Part shown: piece by piece, positions 36,238-43,079 of the stretch
Layout: every line of letters starts with the position of its first letter
Numbering within the stretch: position 1 is the stretch's first letter
Source of the DNA: Planctomycetota bacterium
GTDB taxonomy: Bacteria > Planctomycetota > Phycisphaerae > UBA1845 > UTPLA1
Assembly (NCBI GenBank): GCA_015654675.1
Contig: JAATGM010000059.1
Span: 1-64,000, forward strand
DNA: 64,000 nt
Direction of reading: 5' to 3'
Translations under genes and position numbers: made by a program
The notes under the pieces: generated by a model
Told to the model about the DNA's origin: nothing
Database searches by the model: none
What the model saw: only the letters and a program-made list of their open reading frames with translations

Positions 36238-37709
36238 GCGAGCACCCACCCTTCCGCGACGTCCTTCGCCGCTGCGAGCCATTCCTCAGTCGTCTTGGGC
36301 CGATCTTTCTTCTTCGATGCGATTTGAGTTTCGAGCGCACGCGCGGTCTTGATCGCCGCCAGGGCGCGGCCCGGTGAGATACTCGCGGCGTCGTCGCCGA
36401 TGAGCGCTTTCGTGAGCGCGTCGCGCGTCGTGATGTCACCGACGATCTTGACGATGAGCCGCCGCGTATCAGAAACCATCCCCGCCACGTCGATGCTCAA
36501 CGCGTTCACCGCGGCTTCGAGCTGTTCGATCTCGCCGCACTCGCCGATCCATGCCAGACCGGCCGGCAATTGGGCCGTGATGAGGATGTCGTCGGCGACC
36601 GCGTGATCGAGCTTGCCGTACAGGTCACGGACCTTCGCTCGTAGCTCATCGACCCGCTTAGCTTGCCCGTTGTCCTTGACCGGCGGCGCGCCAACTGGGA
36701 CGCCGATGCCACTCGGCTCGGGCTCGCCGTCGGGCTCCGGATGCTGCATGTCTTCGTCAGCATCCCCAGCGAGCGCCGCGTCGATATCCTCGCCACCGAC
36801 AACTTCGGCATCGCGTTGAAGCTCCAGCTCTTCGCCGCCGACTTCGACTTTCCCGGCGGCGGCATCGGCCGCGACCTTCGCGAGCTGCACGATGTCGCGA
36901 TCGACGGTCTGCCAGGAGACGACGGGGACCGTCAGGTTGTTGGGATTGAGCTGAGCGGCGGCGTAGAACTTCTTGAGGATGTTCCTCTCGCAGATCGTCC
37001 ACGCGTTTCGCTCGCCGAACTTCTGGCGCCCGATGTGCTCACTGATAAGGACGATCGCCTCTTTCTTCGTGAGGTCGATCGCGAGAACGACGCCCCCGGG
37101 GCATGCGACGAGCTTGCGCTTGCCGTTTTTCTTGACCTCTTCGGGGACTGCGTCGGCGTCGTAGATTTCGCCCCAATTGGCGAACGTCGCGTCCTTCTTC
37201 TTGCCGGTCCACTTGGCGAAGACGTCTTGAGCGAAGTAGTCGCGGATGTTGTAGGTGACCGTGAGATCGATCGCGATCAGATTACCGACCGCGTTCCGCC
37301 CGATGCCGATGCGTCGGCATTTGACGTACATGATCTCGCCCTTCTCGCGGTGAAAATACGGGTTCGATGTGGGCTTGCCGTCTTCGGCGACCAGTGTCTC
37401 CGGCGTCGCGAAGCTCATCCCGCCGAATTGATTCAGCTTGTTGTAGCCCGCGGCGGTGATGGCGCAGCGCGCCTTTGGGTTCCACTGCTCGCCGACGAAT
37501 GCCCCCATGTGCCAGATTTCGCCGCGCGCTTCGGAGAGTGGGACGTGGACGAGCGTCGACTTCACGAGCCCGTTCGCCGTGCTCTTAACGATGGCTGTGA
37601 GCGGCGGGCCGTCTTTCGTCTCTCCGGGGAAGACCGCGAGAACCGCTTCGCCGGGCTTCAGAGTGGGCGGCTTCTGTTCTTGCCGCGTGATTGCAGTTGT
37701 GCTGGACAT
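36234..37709 (-). CDS. unrecognised early protein, possible recombination partner
   Basis: A 491-residue protein, the first of the recombination block. It has a folded N-terminal part (about 30-280; SEHIGRQKFGERNAWTICER and NNLTVPVVSWQT), an acidic linker (about 300-350), and a helical C-terminus. Position next to an SMC-like ATPase suggests a recombination or single-strand-annealing function, but I cannot match it to RecT, Erf or Rad52. Its ribosome-binding site is one of two identical AGGAGTCGT copies. Confidence 0.65.
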   Translation of the reverse strand: MSSTTAITRQEQKPPTLKPGEAVLAVFPGETKDGPPLTAIVKSTANGLVKSTLVHVPLSEARGEIWHMGAFVGEQWNPKARCAITAAGYNKLNQFGGMSFATPETLVAEDGKPTSNPYFHREKGEIMYVKCRRIGIGRNAVGNLIAIDLTVTYNIRDYFAQDVFAKWTGKKKDATFANWGEIYDADAVPEEVKKNGKRKLVACPGGVVLAIDLTKKEAIVLISEHIGRQKFGERNAWTICERNILKKFYAAAQLNPNNLTVPVVSWQTVDRDIVQLAKVAADAAAGKVEVGGEELELQRDAEVVGGEDIDAALAGDADEDMQHPEPDGEPEPSGIGVPVGAPPVKDNGQAKRVDELRAKVRDLYGKLDHAVADDILITAQLPAGLAWIGECGEIEQLEAAVNALSIDVAGMVSDTRRLIVKIVGDITTRDALTKALIGDDAASISPGRALAAIKTARALETQIASKKKDRPKTTEEWLAAAKDVAEGWVLA

Positions 37710-37711
37710 GA

Positions 37712-37742
37712 ACGACTCCTATGCTGTTGGACGACTCCTATG
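37712..37742 (-). promoter_or_regulatory. tandem GGA-containing ribosome-binding elements
   Basis: On the minus strand, CATAGGAGTCGT occurs twice with a 19-base period, just before the ATG at 37709. The proximal copy is the ribosome-binding site; the distal copy serves no visible start. Two GGA sites at about this spacing, one covering the Shine-Dalgarno, is the layout of CsrA-repressed leaders, and a csrA gene lies in the same operon. Confidence 0.6.
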
Positions 37743-37744
37743 AC

Positions 37745-37779
37745 ACGCCCCCGTCCCTGACCGGACTCGGGCGTTTTTT
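37745..37779 (+). terminator. plus-strand intrinsic terminator-like hairpin
   Basis: ACGCCC (37745-37750) pairs with GGGCGT (37769-37774), continuing into TTTTTT. No plus-strand gene ends here, so it may stop an antisense transcript, or act in the leader of the early operon. Confidence 0.5.
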
Positions 37780-37785
37780 GTTGGT

Positions 37786-37820
37786 GAAGAGAAAACCCGC
37801 GCCGTCGGGTTCGGCGCGGG
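37786..37820 (-). terminator. minus-strand intrinsic terminator or attenuator
   Basis: Perfect 8-bp stem, CCCGCGCC (37796-37803) with GGCGCGGG (37813-37820), 9-base loop; on the minus strand it is followed by TTTTCTCTTC. It stands between the regulator genes and the recombination operon. I see no promoter between it and ATG 37709, so read-through or antitermination could control the operon. Confidence 0.6.
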
Positions 37821-38073
37821 GTCGAGCGACGGGGAGTCGCTCGTTCGAGGGAAGGAAAAGGATCGTTGATCGCCCGCGCGCCACGCGACGCACGGGGGTC
37901 TTTGGAACCCCGCAGTGACGCGGGGGCAATCGACGAACCGCCAAGGGGCCGACGCCGCGCGATTCTTCAAAAAACGCGGCGTGGCGACGATACCGGCCAC
38001 CAACAAGGCGCCGGCCCGCGGGCGGTGAGTAATCATCGGAGTTCCCCTCGTCGCGTCGAATCGCAAACCGCGT
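37821..38073. other. hairpin-rich non-coding region, possible structured RNA
   Basis: No gene. Hairpins: CGAGCGAC/GTCGCTCG with loop GGGGA (37823-37843), GGGGT/ACCCC with a loop ending TGGA (about 37,886-37,905), and CGCCGCG/CGCGGCG (37953-37981). On the plus strand several GGA motifs fall in loops or in the unpaired text between hairpins (GGGAAGGAAAAGGATC). Confidence 0.45.
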
Positions 38074-38358
38074 TCAACTCGGCCCACGCGTTTCGGAGGT
38101 CTCGGAGGAGAGCTGACGTGCGGGGCGATCGGCGCGGCCAGTGAGCATCGCCTCCCGATGCGGCAATTCGGCCTGGAGGCGATCCTGCTCTACCTCGTCC
38201 GCCAGCATCGACACCAACCGAACAACCCGCGCAAGATCGAACCTGACGAGGGCCTTGAGCTTCTCGCGAAACGGTGGCCAAGCCTGCCCCCCTGCGTGCG
38301 TATCGCTTTCCATCCGCCATGCGGTCCCCAATTCCTTGCACCGAAACGGCTCTGGCAT
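38074..38358 (-). CDS. hypothetical small protein near the immunity region
   Basis: A 94-residue protein from ATG 38358, with GGGGA eight bases upstream. A helical centre (FDLARVVRLVSMLADEVEQD) is visible; otherwise nothing diagnostic. It follows the ribbon-helix-helix gene in the presumed early left transcript and precedes the terminator, so it may be a delayed-early regulator. Confidence 0.5.
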   Translation of the reverse strand: MPEPFRCKELGTAWRMESDTHAGGQAWPPFREKLKALVRFDLARVVRLVSMLADEVEQDRLQAELPHREAMLTGRADRPARQLSSETSETRGPS

Positions 38359-38464
38359 TGGACTTATCCCCGGGCGGTAATAATTCCCGGCTGTCCGTAG
38401 CCCCCGATAAGGTCCGTCTCGCTCTATTCATTCGCGCACCAATTCCACTCGCGTAAGCTGAATC

Positions 38465-38716
38465 TCAGACTTGGGGATTCGTGGTCCCGCCGGGCTCCGG
38501 TGCCGCCTGTTTCGCTGCATCCGGCACGGCCCCGGCGGGCGATTGCTGTTGCTCGTCCAGCATCCGAACGAACTGGACGAGCGCGTATCGGAGGATGTCG
38601 CTCTTGGCCCGACCTACCCCGTCAGCCCTCGCAACGGCCGAAAGCCGCTCGAAAAGCTCCTCCGGGATGTCCGTCACCTGGATCGTCATCAACCGCATTC
38701 GCTTTGTTGACTGCAT
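38465..38716 (-). CDS. ribbon-helix-helix regulator
   Basis: An 83-residue protein. MTIQVTDIPEELFERLSAVA followed by a helix (RAKSDILRYALVQF) is a ribbon-helix-helix (CopG/MetJ-like) DNA-binding domain; the strand starts at residue 10, so ATG 38689 is an alternative start. No ribosome-binding site is obvious for any start. It diverges from the CI-like repressor across 91 AT-rich bases, the position of a Cro-type regulator. Its last 30 residues are Pro/Ala-rich and probably disordered. Confidence 0.7.
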   Translation of the reverse strand: MQSTKRMRLMTIQVTDIPEELFERLSAVARADGVGRAKSDILRYALVQFVRMLDEQQQSPAGAVPDAAKQAAPEPGGTTNPQV

Positions 38717-38807
38717 GACGGAAGAATATCGACTTTAGTTGTATATGCCAAGACTAAAAATGATAATCTTACGGTTTTGGTTGTAACTTGCGGACAAACA
38801 AAGCTTT
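38717..38807. promoter_or_regulatory. divergent operator/promoter region of the lysogeny switch
   Basis: A 91-base, AT-rich island in GC-rich DNA between divergent regulators. An inverted repeat TTTAGT (38734-38739) and ACTAAA (38753-38758) with a 13-base spacer is a candidate operator. Two similar direct elements, TAGTTGTATATG and TGGTTGTAACTT, lie about 43 bases apart. Promoters for both genes must be here, though no consensus pair is clean. Confidence 0.6.
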
Positions 38808-39209
38808 ATGCACAATGAAATTGTGGATTGGATACAGAAATTCGAAGCGGTTTTGGGCGACAAATCGTATGCCCAAATCGAGCGCGCGGTGGGGTGGAGG
38901 CCGAACACGCTTTCGACAAAGATCAAAAAGCGACAGACTCCCGCCGCCGACGCGGGAATCCGCCTCGCGCGAGCCCTGCGCGTCTCTCCCGACTGGCTAT
39001 TTGACGACAGCCGCGAACTACCCGCGGACCCGCCCTATGCCGAAATCAAGCAGATTGCTGATCTGGCGATGGCGCTATCCGGAAAACAAACTCCCGCTGA
39101 TCAGATAACTCCGGCTGAGCGAGCCGCAGAATTGGCCCGGAAGGCAAAGAAGGCAGGCATCCCAGCTCAACAGCGAACGCGGAAAGCGTCTCGCCGTCGA
39201 ACTGGCTGA
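38808..39209 (+). CDS. CI-like phage repressor
   Basis: A 133-residue protein. Residues 5-68 are a Cro/CI-type helix-turn-helix (KSYAQIERAVGWRPNTLSTKIKKRQTP is broken by a loop; then ADAGIRLARALRVSPDWL, a hallmark of XRE repressors). The C-terminal part is Lys/Ala-rich, without a LexA-like peptidase domain, so it would need an antirepressor rather than RecA cleavage. It is divergent from the ribbon-helix-helix gene. Confidence 0.8.
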   Translation: MHNEIVDWIQKFEAVLGDKSYAQIERAVGWRPNTLSTKIKKRQTPAADAGIRLARALRVSPDWLFDDSRELPADPPYAEIKQIADLAMALSGKQTPADQITPAERAAELARKAKKAGIPAQQRTRKASRRRTG

Positions 39210-39276
39210 GATACTCGACGATGGCTCGCAGTGCATCAGACTTCCGGAGATCTGAAAACGTCGGCTGTGGGGGCAT
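39046..39276 (-). CDS. possible small antisense gene
   Basis: A 76-residue frame with a strong GGAGG eight bases before ATG 39276 and gene-like helices (DLRKSDALRAIVEYLSQFDG, AFAVELGC). It overlaps the 3' end of the repressor gene on the other strand by 164 bases, so it may be a chance frame. Confidence 0.3.
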   Translation of the reverse strand: MPPQPTFSDLRKSDALRAIVEYLSQFDGETLSAFAVELGCLPSLPSGPILRLAQPELSDQREFVFRIAPSPDQQSA

Positions 39277-39448
39277 GGACCGCGCCTCCGTGCTGCCCGG
39301 CCGCATCCGTGCGACCCCGATTCCGTGGCCCATGGCAGACGTTCGATTGGGTGGCATCCGGCAGAGTGTCCCGATCCGGATCAGCTCTCAATTTAGCAGA
39401 ATGTTCGGGTGAAAGTCAAGGCACCTTTTGTAATTGTTAGGGTCTCAA

Positions 39449-40156
39449 GTGACCGACACGCTCCTGCTTCACTGCTCCGGCTGCGGACGTCAACTCAGTG
39501 TTCCAAAGTCGCTGATTGGCCGACGCTTTCGGTGCCCCGGATGCAAGGCGGTGACGCGGGCGGAGGAGCCGCGACCCGGTCCGGCCGAGGTTATTGCCGA
39601 ACACATGCAATCCCCGCTCAAGGTGGGTCCAGAGGCATGGTCGGAATCGACGCACAGACGACTGATTGTTGGCACTGGCGTTGTTCTCTTTGCCATTCTC
39701 ATTTCGTTTCCCTTCTGGCTCTACTCGCAGCACGCCGAGCGAGCCAGGGCACAGCGAGCTGAAGCCGAAGCGGACGAGGCGATGCGTCAGAGAATCGCGG
39801 CGATGCGAACTCATCAGGACGCTCCAACACCATCCCCGGCCGCAGCATCTGTGAGCCGCGGCGGAAATATCCGCACGGGCGGACCAGCCAAGCTGCGCGC
39901 CACCGGCGGCGACCCGTGGGTTCCGATGGGCGCCACACTCGACGACCTAACGCGCGCGAAGCAGCTATTTGCTGCTCGAGATACGCGCGGCCTGGCGGAA
40001 ATGGCCCGCGACGGCAAGCTCATAATGGAAATTGAGAATCGGACACGGGTGACCGTGATAGACTTCGGGCCTTTCAACTCGGAGGTCCGAATCGAAGAGG
40101 GCCCCGCGGCCGGCAGAAGCGGCTGGGTCTCAACCGACTGGATTGAGGCTAACTAG
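39449..40156 (+). CDS. zinc-ribbon membrane protein
   Basis: A 235-residue protein from GTG 39449 (AGGG six bases upstream). It starts with a four-cysteine ribbon (HCSGCGRQLSVP, FRCPGCKA) like the MJ0042/planctomycete zinc-ribbon type, followed by one membrane helix (about 76-95, VVLFAILISFPFWLY), a charged helix, and a C-terminal SH3-like module (VTVIDFGPFNSEVRIEEGPA). Such domain pairs are common in planctomycete chromosomes, so this is probably host-derived prophage cargo. Confidence 0.65.
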   Translation: MTDTLLLHCSGCGRQLSVPKSLIGRRFRCPGCKAVTRAEEPRPGPAEVIAEHMQSPLKVGPEAWSESTHRRLIVGTGVVLFAILISFPFWLYSQHAERARAQRAEAEADEAMRQRIAAMRTHQDAPTPSPAAASVSRGGNIRTGGPAKLRATGGDPWVPMGATLDDLTRAKQLFAARDTRGLAEMARDGKLIMEIENRTRVTVIDFGPFNSEVRIEEGPAAGRSGWVSTDWIEAN

Positions 40157-40157
40157 G

Positions 40158-40376
40158 ATGCCTGACCTCACTCCCGTACAACGCTTTGTGCAGCATGTCG
40201 AGGGCCTAGGCGAAGTCGGCCTGGCGAACTTCCTGAAGCGGATGCACGCGGATCCCAAGACGCTGGCGGATGACGTGTTCGACGAGATCCGGGATGAAGA
40301 TCCGAAGGTCATCATCGAGCGGATTCGGGCGATGACGGCGGAGTTGCGGGCGGTGTCCGAGCGAAATAGTCGCTAA
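40158..40376 (+). CDS. small helical protein, cargo
   Basis: A 72-residue, highly charged helical protein (MPDLTPVQRFVQHVEGLGEV; IIERIRAMTAELRAV) with GAGG about nine bases upstream, overlapping the end of the previous gene's operon. No family recognised. It ends four bases inside the converging alpha-CTD-like gene. Confidence 0.5.
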   Translation: MPDLTPVQRFVQHVEGLGEVGLANFLKRMHADPKTLADDVFDEIRDEDPKVIIERIRAMTAELRAVSERNSR

Positions 40377-41194
40377 ACGCCCGGCGGAGAAAGCTGCGAC
40401 GGGGGTGGTTGCTGGCCCTTGATGTGAGGCGGGGTGTCGGAATCCTCCCGCGGTTGCAGCGCTTCTACGCGGAGGTGGGCCCTCGCCCAATGATCTGGAA
40501 TTGGCACTCCCATTTCTCGAAATCTTGCGATCAGCTCGTTCACGGTCGTCAGCCCGACATCCGATGTTTGTTCGTCGATCTGATCAGCCTCGAAGATTAA
40601 CTGCTTCAGTGTCATTATTCCCAATCGCTTGAGGATCTTCGTCGTTCGGTCGGTGAACTTGAGTTCATCGAGCAATACTTTTGAATAGTCTGGTTTGGCG
40701 TCCGACTCGAGCTTCAGAACCTCGCTGGCGCCAAGCATCGCTGCGTCCTCAACAAGTTCAGGTCGAGTTGCGGAGATGATCCATCGACCGCCGTCCTGTA
40801 TGAGACGAACAGCCAGGCCTTTCGCTTGAAGCGCCCGCATGACCAGTTCCAGATTCTCAATTGCGGAATCGAATTGTGCCGGATCGTGCGGTGCGTGAGA
40901 AATCGCGAGCTGCGTTTTCGATTCAACCTCATCCGCCCGTCGCTGCACACCCTCGATCCGCTTTCCCACCTGTTCGGGGAGTCGAGCAACACCACGCACG
41001 ACGCCTTCAGTTCCCCTGACTGTGGATATCGCGAGGTTTACCAGATCGGGTAGAAGGCCGACCAGGTTCTTCAGGCCCTGATGCAGGCGATTTACAACAT
41101 CGCGCCATGATCCTGGGTCTGGATCATGTTCTCGGTGGCGTGGTTTGACCTTCAGAATCTCCACAACGATAGCGGCGACCTCTTTTTCAGTCAT
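40373..41194 (-). CDS. protein with RNA polymerase alpha-CTD-like domain
   Basis: A 273-residue protein. The first 100 residues are amphipathic helices with a hydrophobic patch (NLVGLLPDLVNLAIS), the middle is alpha/beta (LAVRLIQDGGRWIISAT), and residues about 185-240 (DELKFTDRTTKILKRLGIMT then LKQLIFEADQIDE...GLTTVNELIARFREMGV) match the paired helix-hairpin-helix of the bacterial RNA polymerase alpha C-terminal domain, with the final Gly-Leu-Thr-Thr-x-x-Glu-Leu signature. It might recruit or block polymerase at particular promoters. Coupled to the upstream gene by an 8-base overlap. Confidence 0.7.
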   Translation of the reverse strand: MTEKEVAAIVVEILKVKPRHREHDPDPGSWRDVVNRLHQGLKNLVGLLPDLVNLAISTVRGTEGVVRGVARLPEQVGKRIEGVQRRADEVESKTQLAISHAPHDPAQFDSAIENLELVMRALQAKGLAVRLIQDGGRWIISATRPELVEDAAMLGASEVLKLESDAKPDYSKVLLDELKFTDRTTKILKRLGIMTLKQLIFEADQIDEQTSDVGLTTVNELIARFREMGVPIPDHWARAHLRVEALQPREDSDTPPHIKGQQPPPSQLSPPGV

Positions 41195-41672
41195 AGCTCG
41201 CCACCCCCGCGCCAATTTGAAGACCGGTGCTGTCGCCGCTTACACGCTCAAGGCCGGCAGCGCCAGCCGCGCGGGCAACGTCGCCCAACGCCGCCCTAAG
41301 AGCGAGATAGTCCTCCTCCTCCACCGCTTCGGCATCCCAGACAATCGCGACGATAAGATCGTCGTTGTCGGAAAAGACTGGATCCGGGAATGGCTTGCTC
41401 GGAGTTACTCTTAACATCGGCCCGGAGGGGCGAATCGAGCTCACATCGACGATCTTGATCGATTCCGGGGAGTGCTCGAGGGATACATATAGATTCCTCC
41501 CAGATTCCAACTGAACCGCAAGACAGCGGACTGGACCCGGCGCGTCATTCGGGAATCGGATACTGCTCCTGATGTACTGTATGAAATCAGTTGCGACGCG
41601 ATTGTCCCAAAGAGTGATGCTCAGAAGCTTATTCGCGAAGTCTGCTCCGAATAACACGTTTTCATCTGGCAT
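41187..41672 (-). CDS. unknown partner of the alpha-CTD-like protein
   Basis: A 161-residue protein; the start at 41672 has GGAG seven bases upstream (an ATG 16 codons earlier is also possible). Alternating strands and helices (NKLLSITLWDNRVATDFIQY; RNLYVSLEHSPESIKIVDVS) suggest a compact alpha/beta fold; no known motif. It is the first gene of a two-gene minus-strand unit preceded by two perfect palindromes. Confidence 0.6.
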   Translation of the reverse strand: MPDENVLFGADFANKLLSITLWDNRVATDFIQYIRSSIRFPNDAPGPVRCLAVQLESGRNLYVSLEHSPESIKIVDVSSIRPSGPMLRVTPSKPFPDPVFSDNDDLIVAIVWDAEAVEEEDYLALRAALGDVARAAGAAGLERVSGDSTGLQIGAGVASYD

Positions 41673-41728
41673 CGATACGCTCCGTTCGAGTGACAACGTG
41701 CGCTGAGTTGGCAGGATCATCCTAACAT

Positions 41729-41745
41729 CCGTCCAATTTGGACGG
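41729..41745. promoter_or_regulatory. perfect inverted repeat, candidate operator
   Basis: CCGTCCAA (41729-41736) and TTGGACGG (41738-41745) form an exact 8-1-8 inverted repeat, 56 bases upstream of the ATG of the alpha-CTD module. It could bind that module's own regulator. Confidence 0.5.
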
Positions 41746-41763
41746 AAGTCGGCAACAATTCAC

Positions 41764-41789
41764 AAGTGTGAGCCCATGGGCTCACACTT
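41764..41789. promoter_or_regulatory. 26-bp perfect palindrome
   Basis: A 13-base half, AAGTGTGAGCCCA, is followed at once by its exact reverse complement. It is far longer than expected by chance. It could be a strong dimer operator or a hairpin; there is no T run directly after it, so a simple terminator is less likely. Confidence 0.6.
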
Positions 41790-42016
41790 CAAATTGGCAA
41801 AAAGCCGCTACAGGTGAAACTTCGTCCGGAAAATTCCCAAAACGGCCGTCCAAAAAAACGCGCGGCGGGGCTGTAAATCACAGGTGGATTCCGACGCGTC
41901 GCGACCTGCCCGTCGCGCCCCGTCTTGACACACGGTGTATATTCACACGCATCCCGCCGCCGCGATGGACCGCGTGAACGGAGGCAGAGCTTACCCGGGA
42001 CCGGAGACGCTCTGCC
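41790..42016. other. non-coding leader of the late region
   Basis: About 230 bases between the palindrome and the exonuclease frame. A near-palindromic GTGTATATTCACAC lies at 41,936-41,949 and could be a regulator site. TTGACA (41925) and TATATT (41938) are too close together for a sigma-70 promoter. No other gene is seen. Confidence 0.4.
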
Positions 42017-42565
42017 CTGCGGCTCGCTGTTTACGACATTGAGACGACCGGACTCTCTATCCACGAATGCGGATATCGGTGCGGCGTCGCCTGGTTCTTT
42101 CCGGAGGATAGTCTCCGCCTTTACCCCCACGTCCAGGAAATCATCCGCGATCTGAACTGCTGCCAGCTCGTCGTCGGTCACAACAACCTCGCCTTCGACA
42201 ACCCCATCCTTAAGCGGCTCGCCGGCGCCGTCACCGCCCCCGTCTTCGACCTGCTCGCCGCCATCCGCGCCGCCTCAGAAGGCCGCACATCCGGCTGGTC
42301 TCTCGACGGCATCGCCTCGGCCATGCTCCCCCACCAGTCCAAGTTCGCCCGATCGATCGAACCGCCCGAGCCTTGGAAGTCGAACGACCCGCTCGTGGCG
42401 TGGCAGCACTGCATCAACGACGTCCAGCTCCTCCGCCTGATTCTGCGGCTGTGCATCCGCAATGGAGGCCGGGTTGTGAATAGCGAGGGGGACGTCGTCA
42501 ACATCGGCCTGGGACCGCTGGCCCCCATCATCCGCCGGCACGCCATGAGTGGAGTCACGCTGTGA
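42017..42565 (+). CDS. DEDD-family 3'-5' exonuclease, start uncertain
   Basis: The frame is open from 41978 to 42565 and clearly encodes a DnaQ-like exonuclease: AVYDIETTGL (motif I, DxE), VVGHNNLAFDNPI (motif II) and WQHCINDVQLL (motif III Asp). There is no ATG, GTG or TTG before motif I. The best guess is CTG 42017, ten bases after GGAG; a frameshift from the out-of-frame ATG at 41965 is another possibility. It shares four bases with the next gene. Proofreading-type or recycling nuclease for phage DNA. Confidence 0.7.
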   Translation: MRLAVYDIETTGLSIHECGYRCGVAWFFPEDSLRLYPHVQEIIRDLNCCQLVVGHNNLAFDNPILKRLAGAVTAPVFDLLAAIRAASEGRTSGWSLDGIASAMLPHQSKFARSIEPPEPWKSNDPLVAWQHCINDVQLLRLILRLCIRNGGRVVNSEGDVVNIGLGPLAPIIRRHAMSGVTL

Positions 42566-42762
42566 ACGATCAGCCCACCCCGCCGGTCATCCGCACCTTC
42601 AACAAGCGCCGCACCCGCGTCGACATGTTCATCGACCTGCTGAAGGCGCTCACCGAGGCCGAGCTGGTCGAGGCGATCGCTCGTGCGAAGGAGTACCTGA
42701 AGGGCTACGGCGAGGACCGCCGCCGCCACTGGGCCGGCTGGCTGAAGAAGATTCGCCTATGA
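42562..42762 (+). CDS. small helical phage protein
   Basis: A 66-residue protein from GTG 42562, overlapping the exonuclease stop (GTGA). Basic N-terminus (RTFNKRRTRVDMFIDLL) and a helical body (EAELVEAIARAKEYLKGYG). No family known. Part of a coupled chain leading into the packaging genes. Confidence 0.6.
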   Translation: MNDQPTPPVIRTFNKRRTRVDMFIDLLKALTEAELVEAIARAKEYLKGYGEDRRRHWAGWLKKIRL

Positions 42763-43079
42763 GTTTGTGCATGGCAGAGGAACGCGAATGGCTCATTGAA
42801 CTGCTGCCGTTCATTCGCCACCTGGCGAACTCGGAATACCGCCGCTACCCCATCGAATGCGTCCAATCCGCCGACGACATCATCAACGACGCCGCCCTCG
42901 AGCTGATCAGCTACGTCGACCGCCGCGCCCGCATCCCCTCCCGCTCATCCCTCGAAAACAAGGTCCGCCTGATCATCCGGCGAATCATTCAGGGAAACAG
43001 CCGACTTGGCCTGGTCGCCCGCGACGGCTGCGAGCTCCCCGGCGCCGAGAGCTGGCAAGGAGAAGAAGACCGTGAGTGA
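42759..43079 (+). CDS. putative sigma-region-2-like regulator
   Basis: A 106-residue protein from ATG 42759 (ATGA overlap). The segment PFIRHLANSEYRRY then VQSADDIINDAALELISYV loosely follows the sigma-70 region 2 pattern (conserved DDIxxxxxLxL), and a basic helix (VRLIIRRIIQG) follows. It is much shorter than an ECF sigma factor and lacks region 4, so a late-gene co-activator is only a hypothesis. Confidence 0.45.
   Translation: MSLCMAEEREWLIELLPFIRHLANSEYRRYPIECVQSADDIINDAALELISYVDRRARIPSRSSLENKVRLIIRRIIQGNSRLGLVARDGCELPGAESWQGEEDRE

Noticed and set aside
27728-38490. 14-base repeat TTGGGGATTCGTGG shared by the origin-like gap and the ribbon-helix-helix gene
   Set aside because: One shared 14-mer pair is expected by chance in a window of this size.
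38788-39108. Second plus-strand frame over the repressor
   Set aside because: It is an out-of-frame shadow; only the 38808 frame shows a helix-turn-helix.
41925-41943. TTGACA...TATATT promoter before the late genes
   Set aside because: Spacing is 7 bases, not about 17, so it cannot be a sigma-70 promoter.
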